Source: Clostridium polynesiense
Lineage (GTDB): Bacteria; Bacillota; Clostridia; Clostridiales; Clostridiaceae
Direction of reading: 5' to 3'
NCBI RefSeq assembly: GCF_000820705.1
Contig: NZ_CCXI01000142.1
Location: 124,001 to 188,000 of the forward strand
DNA length: 64,000 bases
Position numbers and translations under genes: made by a program
Part shown: piece after piece, positions 1 through 9,800 of the stretch
Layout of the letters: each line of letters starts with the position of its first letter
How positions within the stretch are numbered: position 1 is the first letter of the stretch
Notes under the pieces: model-generated
The model's input: the letters and a program-made list of their open reading frames with translations, nothing else
Database searches by the model: none
Told to the model about the DNA's origin: nothing

Positions 1-3000
1 AATCCAAGCATAGAAATCATGCTTAACTCAAAACCGGTAATTACCAGCGCCAGAAAACCTCCGGTAAAGGCCAATGGAATAGTAAACATTACTATGAAAG
101 GAGATAATAAGGATTGAAACTGAGCAACCATTATAAGGTATATAAATGCTATGGCAAGGACTATCATCTTAATTAAGTCCTTAAAAGCACTTTCCATAGC
201 CTCTTTTTCTCCACCCATTTTTATAGAATATCCCTGGGGTAATTCATAATCCTTAAGCTTCTTCTCCACCTCGTTGCTTACTAATCCAACATTATGGTTT
301 TTATCTACTGCACCTTTAACTGAAATGAAACGGGACTGATTATCATGCATTATCCCTTCAAGGCTTTCCACCTCTTCTATGGAGGCTATATCCTTTAAGC
401 TTACCTTTTCTTCTTTTCCCTCCTTAGAAACCTTAATGCCATAATCCTTAAGGGTATCCTTAGTCAGTGAGCTTTTTGCATCATTTACTATAATTACAGG
501 ATAATCGCTGTTTTGGAAGGTTACAGCAGCAGCTGAAACTTCACTTTTAATGGCCGATGCTATTTCCTGATAAACCTGAGCCACGGTTAAACCATGCTTC
601 ATAGCCTTGTTCTTATCCACTGTTATACGAGTTTCTAAAGAAGCTTCATCTACTCCCTTAGATATATCCTTTATTCCCTCAGTATCTTCCAAAATCTTAG
701 CAATATCCTTACTTATCCTTTTAAGTTCATCTAAATCTCTTCCCTTTACTATAACCTCTACTCCGGAACCACCTAAGGCTGACATATCCATATTTTCGCT
801 TCTTACGGTGAGCTTACAGTTTAAGTCAGAGGTCTCTTTTGAAATCAAGCTTCCTATGTCGTGACTTGAAAGCTGTTTATCCTCTTTTAATAATACATAA
901 AAGGATACATTTTTGTTTCCCCCTCCAAAGACAGCTCCTTCCCCACTGCCTTGAAGAGCACCTACTGTCTTTACATCAGAAATGGAGCTGATCCTGTCTA
1001 TAATAACATCGCTCATTTCCCTGGTCTCTTTTATAGAAGTGCCCTTTGGCATTTCAAGAGACACAGAAATCTGATTGCTGTCCATTGATGGCATGAGGCT
1101 GGTTCCCTTAGACACACTTAACAAAAAACTTCCAACGAAGAGAACCAAGGCTGAAATAAGCACTACCCACTTATGCTTAAGACTGAAATTCAACCAGCTT
1201 TCATATTTATTTAAAAATCTGTCAAAAGCTTTATGTTCTTTGTCCTTATTATTTTTAAGCATGGTGGATGCCATCGTAGGAACTAGTGTTAAAGCTATTA
1301 TAAGGCTTGCCAAAAGGGAATAAGCAATAGTTAATCCCATATCCGTAAATAGCTGTCTGGATATGCCCTGAGTGAATACTATAGGAAGAAAAACGCATAT
1401 AGTGGTTAGGGTTGAAGCAAATATAGCCCCAGCAACCTGATTGGCTCCCTTTACTGCCGCCTGTACCACATTCATTCCATCACTTCTCAGCCTGTATATA
1501 TTTTCAATTACCACTATGCTGTTATCCACCAGCATTCCTACCCCTAAAGCTAATCCTGCTAAAGATATTATGTTCATGGTTACACCGCTGAAATACATCA
1601 TTACAAGAGCAAACATAAGGCTTATAGGAATACTGAAGGCTATTATTATTGTAGGCCTTATATTTCTCAGGAATATAAATAAAATTACAACTGCAAGTAT
1701 TCCTCCTAAAATTAAATTATTCATTACAGAATCAATTACAATATGGATATAAACTCCCTGATCCTGCAGAGGTGTTATATGCATTTCAGGATTTTCTTCC
1801 ACAAGCTTTTCTATATTTTTATTAAGCTTCTTAGATACCTCAGAAGTAGAAGCAGTACTCTGCTTTTGAAAGGACAGTATAATTCCGTCATTGCCATTTA
1901 TCTTTGCATACATATCCTTGGAGTTATCTGTAAACTCTATACTTCCTATATCCTCTAGGTGAACTTCTCCTACTCCTCCAGCTTCAATATTAAAAAGAAC
2001 CAGGTTTTTAAGTTCCTCCAAGCTTGAAAATTTATCCCCAACCTTTACGATATACTGCTCTTCTCCTTCCTTAATATATCCTGCAGGCATGGAGAAGTTT
2101 TCAGCCATTAATATTTTACTTATGGTATCCTTTGTTATTACCCCATCTAAATCAGCCTTTTTATAAGCCTCATCCCTTGCTTTTTCAAATTCCTTAGAAG
2201 CCTTCTCAAGTTCCGCTTCGCTGTTTGCAAGATTCATGGAAGCTTTGGTGAGCTCCTGAGTTAAAGTGATTTTCCCCATTTCAAGCTTTTTCTGACTTTC
2301 TCTTATACTATTAAGCTTTTCACTTAGTACAGGCTCCTGGGCTTTTATATTTAAAAGTCCATCCTCTACGGCTTTAATCCCTTTTTCCAACTGTTCCAGG
2401 GTCCTCTTTTCTTCTTCTGATACCGGAAGTCCATTTTCTTCTTTATTTTTGATTATCCACGCAAGAGCATCCCTCTGCCATGTTAAATCCTTCTTTTGCT
2501 TCTCTAAATCCTTTTGAAGCTTAGGCAGATTATTAAGGGCTGACTCTATTTGATTTTTACCTTCTCCTAAAGCTATGCTTCCCTCTACCAGTTCTTCTGT
2601 CTTACCTGCACTTTCTCTGGCTAAAACAGCTTTACCTTCAGCAACTTTTGCTTTTCCGCTGTCTAATTTCTTTTTAGACTCTGCAAGCTTTGAATCCACA
2701 GATTTAAGAACCTTGTCATTAAGGTTCTGTATTTTTTTATCATCAAGAGTTATTTTTATACTTTCCTTTATTAGCCCTGTGGCTTCCACGGAAGCCACTC
2801 CCTCTATCCTTTCAAAGGATGGTATTATTTTTTCTTCTACAGCCTTAGAGGTTTCCTTAAGCTCTGAATCGTTTATATCCACACTTGCAATCATTATAGG
2901 CATCATGTCAGGATTCATTTTCATAAGCATAGGAGATGAAACTTCATCCTCTAGCTGCGGCTTTACTAAATCCAGCTTTCCGCTTAAATCAATCATCACA

Positions 3001-3305
3001 CTGTCCATATTTGTTTTCTGATCAAATTCCAGGATGATCATGCTGGAATTTTCTCTTGAAATACTATTTATATTTTTTATTCCACTGGAAGTAGCTAATA
3101 CTTTTTCAAGAGGCTTAGTCACTGAAAGCTCCACTTTTTCAGGACTTGCCCCAGGATAGGTTGTTACCACTACAACATAAGGCAGGTCTATCTTTGGCAG
3201 CAAATCTGTAGTCATACCTGTAAAGGATAGTATTCCTAAAAGTATAACCAGTATAACTCCTACAAAAACCGTTAAAGGTTTTTTAACACTAAATTTTGAA
3301 AACAT
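1..3305 (-). CDS. RND (AcrB/SwrC-like) efflux transporter, 3' end cut by window
   Basis: Reading the minus strand from ATG at 3303-3305 gives about 1100 residues that run off the left edge. The N-terminus (MFSKFSVKKP, then a transmembrane helix) and the segments PLEKVLATSSGIKNI, SIPISLMFALVM and LAGLALGVGMLVDNSIVVIENI are typical of the HAE-1/SwrC class of proton-driven exporters, which sit in the cytoplasmic membrane and expel drugs, lipids or surfactants. The conserved acidic pair of TM4 (GMLVDNS) is present. Unusual is a charged Lys/Glu/Leu-rich stretch of about 190 residues (about residues 195-385, near 2150-2720) inserted in the first large extracytoplasmic loop and predicted to be coiled coil. 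A GGGGGA ribosome site precedes the start. A TetR-type operator lies upstream. Family is confident; substrate is unknown. Confidence 0.93.
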   Translation of the reverse strand, partial: MFSKFSVKKPLTVFVGVILVILLGILSFTGMTTDLLPKIDLPYVVVVTTYPGASPEKVELSVTKPLEKVLATSSGIKNINSISRENSSMIILEFDQKTNMDSVMIDLSGKLDLVKPQLEDEVSSPMLMKMNPDMMPIMIASVDINDSELKETSKAVEEKIIPSFERIEGVASVEATGLIKESIKITLDDKKIQNLNDKVLKSVDSKLAESKKKLDSGKAKVAEGKAVLARESAGKTEELVEGSIALGEGKNQIESALNNLPKLQKDLEKQKKDLTWQRDALAWIIKNKEENGLPVSEEEKRTLEQLEKGIKAVEDGLLNIKAQEPVLSEKLNSIRESQKKLEMGKITLTQELTKASMNLANSEAELEKASKEFEKARDEAYKKADLDGVITKDTISKILMAENFSMPAGYIKEGEEQYIVKVGDKFSSLEELKNLVLFNIEAGGVGEVHLEDIGSIEFTDNSKDMYAKINGNDGIILSFQKQSTASTSEVSKKLNKNIEKLVEENPEMHITPLQDQGVYIHIVIDSVMNNLILGGILAVVILFIFLRNIRPTIIIAFSIPISLMFALVMMYFSGVTMNIISLAGLALGVGMLVDNSIVVIENIYRLRSDGMNVVQAAVKGANQVAGAIFASTLTTICVFLPIVFTQGISRQLFTDMGLTIAYSLLASLIIALTLVPTMASTMLKNNKDKEHKAFDRFLNKYESWLNFSLKHKWVVLISALVLFVGSFLLSVSKGTSLMPSMDSNQISVSLEMPKGTSIKETREMSDVIIDRISSISDVKTVGALQGSGEGAVFGGGNKNVSFYVLLKEDKQLSSHDIGSLISKETSDLNCKLTVRSENMDMSALGGSGVEVIVKGRDLDELKRISKDIAKILEDTEGIKDISKGVDEASLETRITVDKNKAMKHGLTVAQVYQEIASAIKSEVSAAAVTFQNSDYPVIIVNDAKSSLTKDTLKDYGIKVSKEGKEEKVSLKDIASIEEVESLEGIMHDNQSRFISVKGAVDKNHNVGLVSNEVEKKLKDYELPQGYSIKMGGEKEAMESAFKDLIKMIVLAIAFIYLIMVAQFQSLLSPFIVMFTIPLAFTGGFLALVITGFELSMISMLG

Positions 3306-3332
3306 ATATTTTCCCCCTAGAACATCTCCTCC

Positions 3333-3348
3333 GACCGACTGGTCGGTC
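3333..3348. promoter_or_regulatory. TetR/AcrR-type operator of the RND gene
   Basis: GACCGAC-TG-GTCGGTC is a perfect 7-bp inverted repeat around a 2-base centre and is far more GC-rich than its surroundings. This layout is typical of AcrR/TetR-family operators. It lies between the predicted -10 box (3357-3362) and the start codon of the RND gene, so a bound repressor would block transcription. No cognate TetR gene is visible next to it in this window; it may lie beyond the left edge. Confidence 0.8.
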
Positions 3349-3356
3349 ACTAATTA

Positions 3357-3385
3357 ATTTTATCATCGATTAAATTAATATTCAA
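3357..3385 (-). promoter_or_regulatory. sigma-A promoter of the RND gene
   Basis: On the minus strand TTGAAT (3380-3385) and TAAAAT (3357-3362) are separated by 17 bases, a good sigma-A spacing. Transcription would start within or just before the palindromic operator. Confidence 0.6.
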
Positions 3386-3715
3386 TTGCATATAAATATT
3401 TTTTTATTCCATCTATGTACTGGTAATTGTATCATTTAACCCTTTTCAACATATATTGACTATGGAAACAAACTTTAACCAATGTCTGTTATTATTTTCT
3501 TTTTTAAAAAAAATAACCTTCGACATTATCTTTTATTAATTTATATATACACTTACTTCTTTGTAAAAAAACAACTATTAAATAGATAAAAGAAGATATA
3601 TGAATCTGTTCTAATAATTTTTAAAAATAATATATTAAAATATCTCCCCATTTAAGGCCCTTTGATAACAAAGAAGTTTAATATCTTAATAGTCATAACA
3701 GAAAGGAGAATTGTT
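3386..3715. other. divergent intergenic region without a gene
   Basis: About 330 AT-rich bases separate the RND promoter from the acyl-ligase operon. I see no open reading frame with a ribosome site. The right part must hold the promoter of the rightward operon. Several TATAAT-like hexamers occur (for example near 3625-3640) but none has a convincing -35 partner, so I do not assign one. Confidence 0.4.
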
Positions 3716-5419
3716 TTGAAAAGGAATTTATATCATGCTGAAAAGATTAGGGACATAAGAACCATGGTAAAGCGTGCCACAGACCTATACCGAAACCGAA
3801 CAGCTTATAAGGAAATAGGGCCTTCTAAGGAAGTATTAGAATACAGCTTTATCCAGCTGGAGGAAGATATGAACGCATTGGGAACTGCCCTTCTCCACAG
3901 GGGCTTCGAGGGAAAGCATATTGCTCTGCTTGGAGAAAACTCCTACGCCTGGGTAGTAAGCTATCTAGCAGTAATTAATGGTGTAGGTGTTGTCATTCCC
4001 ATGGATAAGGATCTCACTGATGAAGATATTGCCATGCTTTTGAATAACTGCGATGCTGATGGGGTAATATGTTCAGAAACCTTCATTCCTACTATGAACA
4101 ATATCCTTTCTTTATGTCCCAAAATCAGCAGCTGTATAGTTATGAATCCTCAGGAGGATATAGGTGATTTCCACAGTCTTACTTCACTTATAGAAGAAGG
4201 AAAGCTCTTGCTCAAGCAAGGTAACAGGGAGTTTTTAGGAGCTCCTATAGACGTAGATAAAATGTCTGAAATAATATTTACCTCAGGCACTACCGGTGCT
4301 AATAAAGGAGTAATGCTCAGTCAAAAAAACATTATGTCAGTAGTTTATGGAGCTTTTCACCTGATAAAACCCGGTAAGATAAGTATTTCAGTCCTTCCTT
4401 TAAACCACTCCTATGAATGTTCCTGTCATATACTAGGAGGAATATATTGGGGACTTACCGTTTGTTTTAATGACAGCTTGAAAAATCTATCTAAAAATCT
4501 AAAAAGATTTAAGCCTGATTTTAGCATTATGGTTCCTTTATTCTTAGAATCAATGGACAAGATGATATGGAAACAAGCTGCCGAAAATGGTCTATCCGGA
4601 CATTTAAAATACGGAATTAAGTTCAGTAATCTCATAAGAAAACTGGGAATTGATATGAGAAGAAAATATTTTAAACCTATATTGAGCTACTTTGGAGGAA
4701 ACCTTGAACAAATAGTCTGCGGCGGAGCTCCTTTAAGATCCGAAATCATAACATCCTTCGATAATATGGGAATAAACGTAGTTAACGGCTATGGAATTTC
4801 CGAATGTGCTCCCCTTGTAGCAGCTAACTGTACTGCATGGAAGAAACTTGGTTCTGTGGGATATATAGTTCCTATCTGCAAGGTAAGAATAACCAATAAA
4901 GATAAAGACGGCAACGGAGAAATACAGGTTAAAGGTGACAACGTAATGCTTGGTTATTACAAAGATGATAAAAGCACAAAAACTGCTTTTACGGAGGACG
5001 GTTGGTTCATAACAGGAGATAGAGGATATTTAGACAGAGAAGGCTTCCTTTTTATAACCGGCAGGGATAAAAATCTCATAATACTCACTAACGGAAAGAA
5101 TGTTCATCCTGAAGAGCTTGAGGAAATCATAACTACTTCTATCCCTTATGTAAAAGAAGTAGTAGTCACCGCTTCCATGTCCAAGAATAATGAAGATACT
5201 ATTCATGCATATGTATACTTTGATCCTGAATATGTTCATGAAAAAGGCTACGAAACCCTTAGACAAATGATAAAAAACGATATAAAAAGGGTAAATAGAA
5301 GGCTTGCTCTTTATAAAAGAATAAGCAGTATATTCGTAAGCGAAAAAGAATTTGAAAAAACCACCACAAAAAAAATTAAGAGGCAGTCATTAAGAGAGGA
5401 GGATTTTATTAGTGCTTAA
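3716..5419 (+). CDS. AMP-dependent acyl ligase (fatty acyl-AMP/CoA ligase)
   Basis: ANL-superfamily adenylating enzyme that activates a carboxylic acid as acyl-AMP and passes it to a thiol. The P-loop-like motif TSGTTGANKGVML, the A5-like GYGISECAP and the hinge region (GWFITGDRGYLDREGFLFITGRDKNLI), including the usual Asp and Arg, are all present. The frame stays open back to TTG 3662, but TTG at 3716 has an ideal GAAAGGAG site 7 bases upstream, so about 567 residues is preferred. Its stop overlaps the start of the acyl carrier gene. That suggests the acyl group is loaded on that carrier rather than on CoA, but the sequence alone cannot tell a CoA ligase from a fatty acyl-AMP ligase. Confidence 0.9.
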   Translation: MKRNLYHAEKIRDIRTMVKRATDLYRNRTAYKEIGPSKEVLEYSFIQLEEDMNALGTALLHRGFEGKHIALLGENSYAWVVSYLAVINGVGVVIPMDKDLTDEDIAMLLNNCDADGVICSETFIPTMNNILSLCPKISSCIVMNPQEDIGDFHSLTSLIEEGKLLLKQGNREFLGAPIDVDKMSEIIFTSGTTGANKGVMLSQKNIMSVVYGAFHLIKPGKISISVLPLNHSYECSCHILGGIYWGLTVCFNDSLKNLSKNLKRFKPDFSIMVPLFLESMDKMIWKQAAENGLSGHLKYGIKFSNLIRKLGIDMRRKYFKPILSYFGGNLEQIVCGGAPLRSEIITSFDNMGINVVNGYGISECAPLVAANCTAWKKLGSVGYIVPICKVRITNKDKDGNGEIQVKGDNVMLGYYKDDKSTKTAFTEDGWFITGDRGYLDREGFLFITGRDKNLIILTNGKNVHPEELEEIITTSIPYVKEVVVTASMSKNNEDTIHAYVYFDPEYVHEKGYETLRQMIKNDIKRVNRRLALYKRISSIFVSEKEFEKTTTKKIKRQSLREEDFISA

Positions 5420-5639
5420 TATGATAAGAAAAACAATTATAGAGTTTGTAGAGGTGGATGAGGAAACCATCACAGAAGAAACTAATTTTCTTCAAGATCT
5501 TAACCTTAATTCCTATGACTTTGCAAATATAGTGGGAAAGATGGAAGAAGCTTTAGGGATAGAAATACCGGACCGGGACTTGAGAAAACTGGAAACAGTA
5601 GGAGATGTGAAGGAATATATCCTGAAAAAGCTGCAGTAA
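5412..5639 (+). CDS. acyl carrier protein
   Basis: Seventy-five residues with the fold of a phosphopantetheine carrier: acidic helix 1, the loop DLNLNSYDF holding the presumed prosthetic-group serine (residue 34), then MEEALGIEIPDRDLRKLETVGDVKEYI. The residue before the serine is Asn rather than the usual Asp (LNS instead of LDS). GTG at 5412 overlaps the ligase stop and sits 9 bases after GAGAGGAGG; ATG at 5421 is too far from that site. It is the likely acceptor of the acyl group from the upstream ligase and substrate of the downstream transferase. It is a dedicated carrier, not the housekeeping AcpP. Confidence 0.88.
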   Translation: MLNMIRKTIIEFVEVDEETITEETNFLQDLNLNSYDFANIVGKMEEALGIEIPDRDLRKLETVGDVKEYILKKLQ

Positions 5640-6199
5640 TTTATACAGGATATTTAAAAGAGCCTGAAGCTTTTAAAGGTAAGGCTCTAAGCGACCTTGC
5701 TTATTCTTTTCTTTCTTTAGGCTTATTTATGGAGGAAGGAATACTTTTTAACCGGGAAAAGGTTATAAAAAATAAGTGGGGAAAGCCTCACCTTAAAGGT
5801 TATCCTAAACTATATTTTAATATAAGCCACTGTGAAGGTGCTGTAGCCTTAGGTATATCAAATATCGCACCTGTTGGCATAGATATTGAAAAGATAGTGA
5901 AATTCAGACCTTATGCTTTAAACCGCTGTTTTAGCGATTTTGAGAAAAAACTGGTTTTGGATTCTTCTTATCCTGAAAAGGAATTCTTTAAGCTTTGGAC
6001 ATTGAAAGAAAGCTATATAAAAGCCTTAGGAATGGGTATGTCCTACCCTATGAAAAACATCACCTTTAATATTGAAGATAATGTTATTAAATCAAATCGC
6101 AGCAAATGCAGATTTATTTTACTAGAGGACAGTAAAAATTATTTGACCTCTTGCTGCTATGGGGTCGGAAAGGCAATAAGTCATGGAACAGTTTATTGA
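5639..6199 (+). CDS. Sfp-type 4'-phosphopantetheinyl transferase
   Basis: Transfers phosphopantetheine from CoA to the carrier serine. Family signatures are clear: WGKPHL, FNISHCEG, the metal-binding VGIDIE and FKLWTLKESYIKALGMG (WxxKE core). The first ATG (5729) would cut off part of the N-terminal half-domain and has no ribosome site. The frame is open upstream with protein-like sequence (IYTGYLKEPEAFKGK). No ATG, GTG or TTG exists there, but ATT at 5639 overlaps the carrier stop as TAATT, so a rare ATT start by translational coupling is the best guess. The end overlaps the ABC ATPase start by 17 bases. Confidence 0.85.
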   Translation: MYTGYLKEPEAFKGKALSDLAYSFLSLGLFMEEGILFNREKVIKNKWGKPHLKGYPKLYFNISHCEGAVALGISNIAPVGIDIEKIVKFRPYALNRCFSDFEKKLVLDSSYPEKEFFKLWTLKESYIKALGMGMSYPMKNITFNIEDNVIKSNRSKCRFILLEDSKNYLTSCCYGVGKAISHGTVY

Positions 6200-6887
6200 A
6201 TTTAATAAGGTAAAAAAGATATATAAAATGGGTGAAGTAGAAATAGAAGCTCTGGCAGGCGTGGATTTTTCTATTTCTAAAGGAGAATTTGTAATTATAG
6301 CTGGAGCCAGCGGTGCCGGTAAAAGCACAATTTTAAATATTCTTGGAGGAATGGATACTCCAACCTCCGGAAAAATCATGGTAGAGGGTGAAGATATCAG
6401 CGCCTATAATGAAAAGGAGCTCATTACCTACCGTCGCTATGATGTGGGCTTTGTATTTCAATTTTATAATCTGGTGCAGAATCTCACCGCTATAGAAAAC
6501 GTAGAACTTGCCTCTCAAGTAAGCAAAAATCCTCTGGATATTGAAAAAGTCATAGCTGATGTCGGTCTTACAGATAGAAAAAATAATTTTCCATCACAGC
6601 TTTCCGGAGGAGAACAGCAGAGAGTAGCTATAGCAAGAGCACTGGCCAAAAACCCTAAACTGCTCTTGTGCGATGAACCTACAGGAGCTTTAGATTATGA
6701 AACAGGAAAATCAATATTAAAGCTTCTTCAGGATACCTGCAGAAACACAGGTATGACAGTGGTTATTATCACCCATAATCTAGCACTTACAGATGTAGGA
6801 GACAGGGTTATAAGGGTAAAAAGCGGTCTTATTGATTCGGTAACCCTTAATGAAACGCCTATGGATGTAGAAAAGGTAGGTTGGTAA
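6183..6887 (+). CDS. ABC transporter ATP-binding protein (MacB/LolD type)
   Basis: ATPase subunit of 234 residues: Walker [10 protein letters not shown] (residues 41-49), Q-loop in FVFQFYNLV, signature [15 protein letters not shown], Walker [13 protein letters not shown] and switch His in ITHN. The ALDYETG extension after Walker B is typical of the MacB/LolD/FtsE class, which powers FtsX-type permeases that work on lipids or peptides rather than as channels. It overlaps the transferase gene and is 1 base away from the permease gene, so the two form one transporter expressed with the acyl-transfer genes. Confidence 0.93.
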   Translation: MEQFIEFNKVKKIYKMGEVEIEALAGVDFSISKGEFVIIAGASGAGKSTILNILGGMDTPTSGKIMVEGEDISAYNEKELITYRRYDVGFVFQFYNLVQNLTAIENVELASQVSKNPLDIEKVIADVGLTDRKNNFPSQLSGGEQQRVAIARALAKNPKLLLCDEPTGALDYETGKSILKLLQDTCRNTGMTVVIITHNLALTDVGDRVIRVKSGLIDSVTLNETPMDVEKVGW

Positions 6888-6888
6888 T

Positions 6889-9800
6889 ATGAAAGGGGTT
6901 TTATTTAAGGATTTCAGGAGGGAAATACGAAAATCCCTGGGAAGATTTATATCCATTTTTACAATAGTGCTTATAGGGGTATCTTTTTTTTCAGGAGTTA
7001 AAGCATCAGCACCGGATATGAGGCATAGCGCTGATAAGTATTATGATGACTACAACATGATGGATATAAGGATTATGTCTACATTGGGATTGTCAAAAGA
7101 GGATATTGAAGAAATATCCAAAGTAGAAAATGTAGACAAAGTTCAGCCTGGATATTTTGTTGATGCAGTAAGCATGATTGAAACTACAGAATTCGTATTC
7201 AGGCTCCACAGTGTGCCTTCACAGGTAATAAAGAATGCAGATTATGAATATATAAATGCAGTTAATATAGTAGAAGGCAGACTGCCAAGAGCATCAGGAG
7301 AATGTGTTATAGAAGAGTTTAAAAATATAAATTTAGGTTTAAAAATAGGTGATACCCTTAAATTAAGCTCCGGTAAGGATATTCCTTTAACTGAAGAAGC
7401 ACTTAATAAAGATACCTACACTATAGTTGGCAAAGCGGTATCTCCTTATTATTTATCCTATGAAAAGGGACCCTCAGAGGTTGGCGGAGGAAAGGTAAAC
7501 CTATTTTTAATGATACCTGAAGAGGATTTTAAATATCCTGTATATACAGAAGCTTTGGTGACAGTAAAGGAAGCTAAGGCTTTAAATTCCTACAGTAAGG
7601 CATATGAAAAATTAATTGAAAAAGCCCTCTCTAACCTGGAGAATCTTGGTGTGGACAGGAGCTCCATAAGACTTGAAGATATTAAAGCGCAAGCCATGAA
7701 AAAGCTTCAAGAGGCTAAAGATGAATACAATAAAGCTAAAGCCTCTTATGATGAAGAAATCAGCAATGCTGAAAAAGAATTAAATGATGCTCATGCAGAG
7801 CTTGTAGAAGGTGAAACCACCCTTAAAGTGGAAAAGGAAAATTATTATGCTAATCGAAAAGCAGCAGTTAAAGCTATAGTAGATGCAGAGAAGGAACTGG
7901 CTGAGGGCGAAGCATCCTACGCTCAGGCATTAAAGGACTATAATCAGGCTATGGAGCTTTACGGAAAAGATTTGGAAAACCTTGATAATATAATTAAAGG
8001 CATTAATTCCCGTATGAATGATGCTAAGTCTCAGATAGCCAAGCTAGAATCGGAGCTTCAAAATCCTAACCTTACTCCTGAAGAAAGGGCTGCCAAAGAG
8101 GAGCTTCTGGCTGGGTATAAAGCATTAGTAGGACTTTTAGATAATGAGCTCAAATCCGCTAACAACCTAAATGATTATGTACAAGGCCAGCCTAAAAAAG
8201 CCAAAGAGCAGCTGGATAAAGCAAGGAAGTCTTTAGATCAGGGAAGAGCTGAGCTCTCCAAGGCAAAAAGGGATTTAGCTTCCGGGGATAAAAAAGCTAA
8301 TGCGGAATTTGCTGCAGCTGAAAAAAAATTAAAGGAGGGCTGGGAAAAATACAATGCATCAAAAGAGGAATTCGAAAAAAAGAAGCTTGAGGGAGCAACA
8401 AAGCTTGAAGAAGCCAGGGAAAAGATAATCCGAGGCGAGGATGAAATCGAAAGGCTTTCTAAACCTAAGTGGCATATACTTGACAGAACCTCTAACTATG
8501 GATTTATGGACTATAAGCTCACAGCAGAGCGTATAAATGCCATTGCTAACGTATTCCCGGTATTTTTCTTTCTTGTAGCAGCTTTGGTATGCTTAACCAC
8601 CATGACCCGTATGGTAGATGAGCAGAGGGGTATTATAGGAACCTATAAAGCTCTGGGTTACAGCAGCAGCTCCATAGCTTCAAAATATGTGCTGTATGCT
8701 GCAATAGCCAGTTTTTTTGGAGGCATATCAGGGATATTTATAGGTATGAATACCTTCCCAAAAGTAATTTTTAATTCTTACTCTATGATGTATACAATAC
8801 CTGGTTTAATCCATGTAAAACAACCTATGCTTACCTTTATAAGCATAATTATGGGGATTATAGTCACCACCTCCGCTTCCCTTGGAGCCTGCTATAATGA
8901 GCTGAAGGAAATGCCTTCTATGCTTTTAAGACCAAAAGCACCTAAAGCAGGAAAAGCTATTTTCTTAGAAAAGATAACTTCTATATGGAAAAAACTTTCC
9001 TTTTCTCAAAAGGTTACTGCAAGGAACCTCTTTAGATATAAGAAGCGCTTCTTTATGACGGTGATAGGAATTTCCGGATGTGCAGCCCTTCTCCTTGCTG
9101 GCTTCGGTTTAAATAATTCCATAAGCCAGGTGGTTAATAAACAGTACAGGGAAATATTCAACTATGATTTAAGCCTTAGATACAAAGCAGAAGCTTCTAA
9201 AGATGACAGAGCCAGGGTAATGAATCAACTTAAAAAAGACAGCAGGTTCCAGGATCTTATTGAGTGTACAGAATTTAATGCCTCTGTGAATTCCGGAGCC
9301 AAGGATATCCCTGTAACTTTAATAGTTCCTAAGGATGGGAATGAATTTAATGAGTATATAACTTTAAGAAATCGAAAGGACGGCAAAAATTTCTCTCTTC
9401 CCTCTAAAGGAATAGTAATCACAGAAAAGCTTGCTAAGGAGCTGGGCGTTGGAATAGGAAGCTCTATTGAATTAGACAACAGCAACGGATCACGGAAAAA
9501 AATCGAAGTAGCTGACATTACAGAAAACTATGTGTTCCATTATGCTTATATGTCACAGGAATATTACAATGAAGTCTTTAGGCTGTCAAAGGATACAAAC
9601 AGTCTGTTAATCAAGCTTAAAGAAACTTCTGCAGATATAGAAAGAGACATAAGCCGTACTTTAATAAAGGATGGAAGCATAGCATCTATAACCTTCTATT
9701 CAGCAGTGGCTTCAGAATTTCAGGAAAAGATAAGCAGTCTTAACAATATAGTATACGTGATTATAATATGTGCGGGACTTCTTGCCTTTGTGGTACTTTA

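Noticed and set aside
607-3021. Plus-strand frames within 607-3021
   Set aside because: They are opposite-strand shadows of the RND gene, with Ser/Leu-rich composition and no ribosome sites.
3662-3715. Upstream TTG start adding 18 residues to the acyl ligase
   Set aside because: No ribosome site before 3662, while TTG 3716 has GAAAGGAG at 7 bases. The extra residues are not typical of the family.
5612-5641. Programmed -1 frameshift fusing the carrier to the transferase
   Set aside because: The heptamer is GAAAAAG, not a full slippery site, and no strong downstream hairpin was seen. An ATT start is simpler. Kept only as an alternative.
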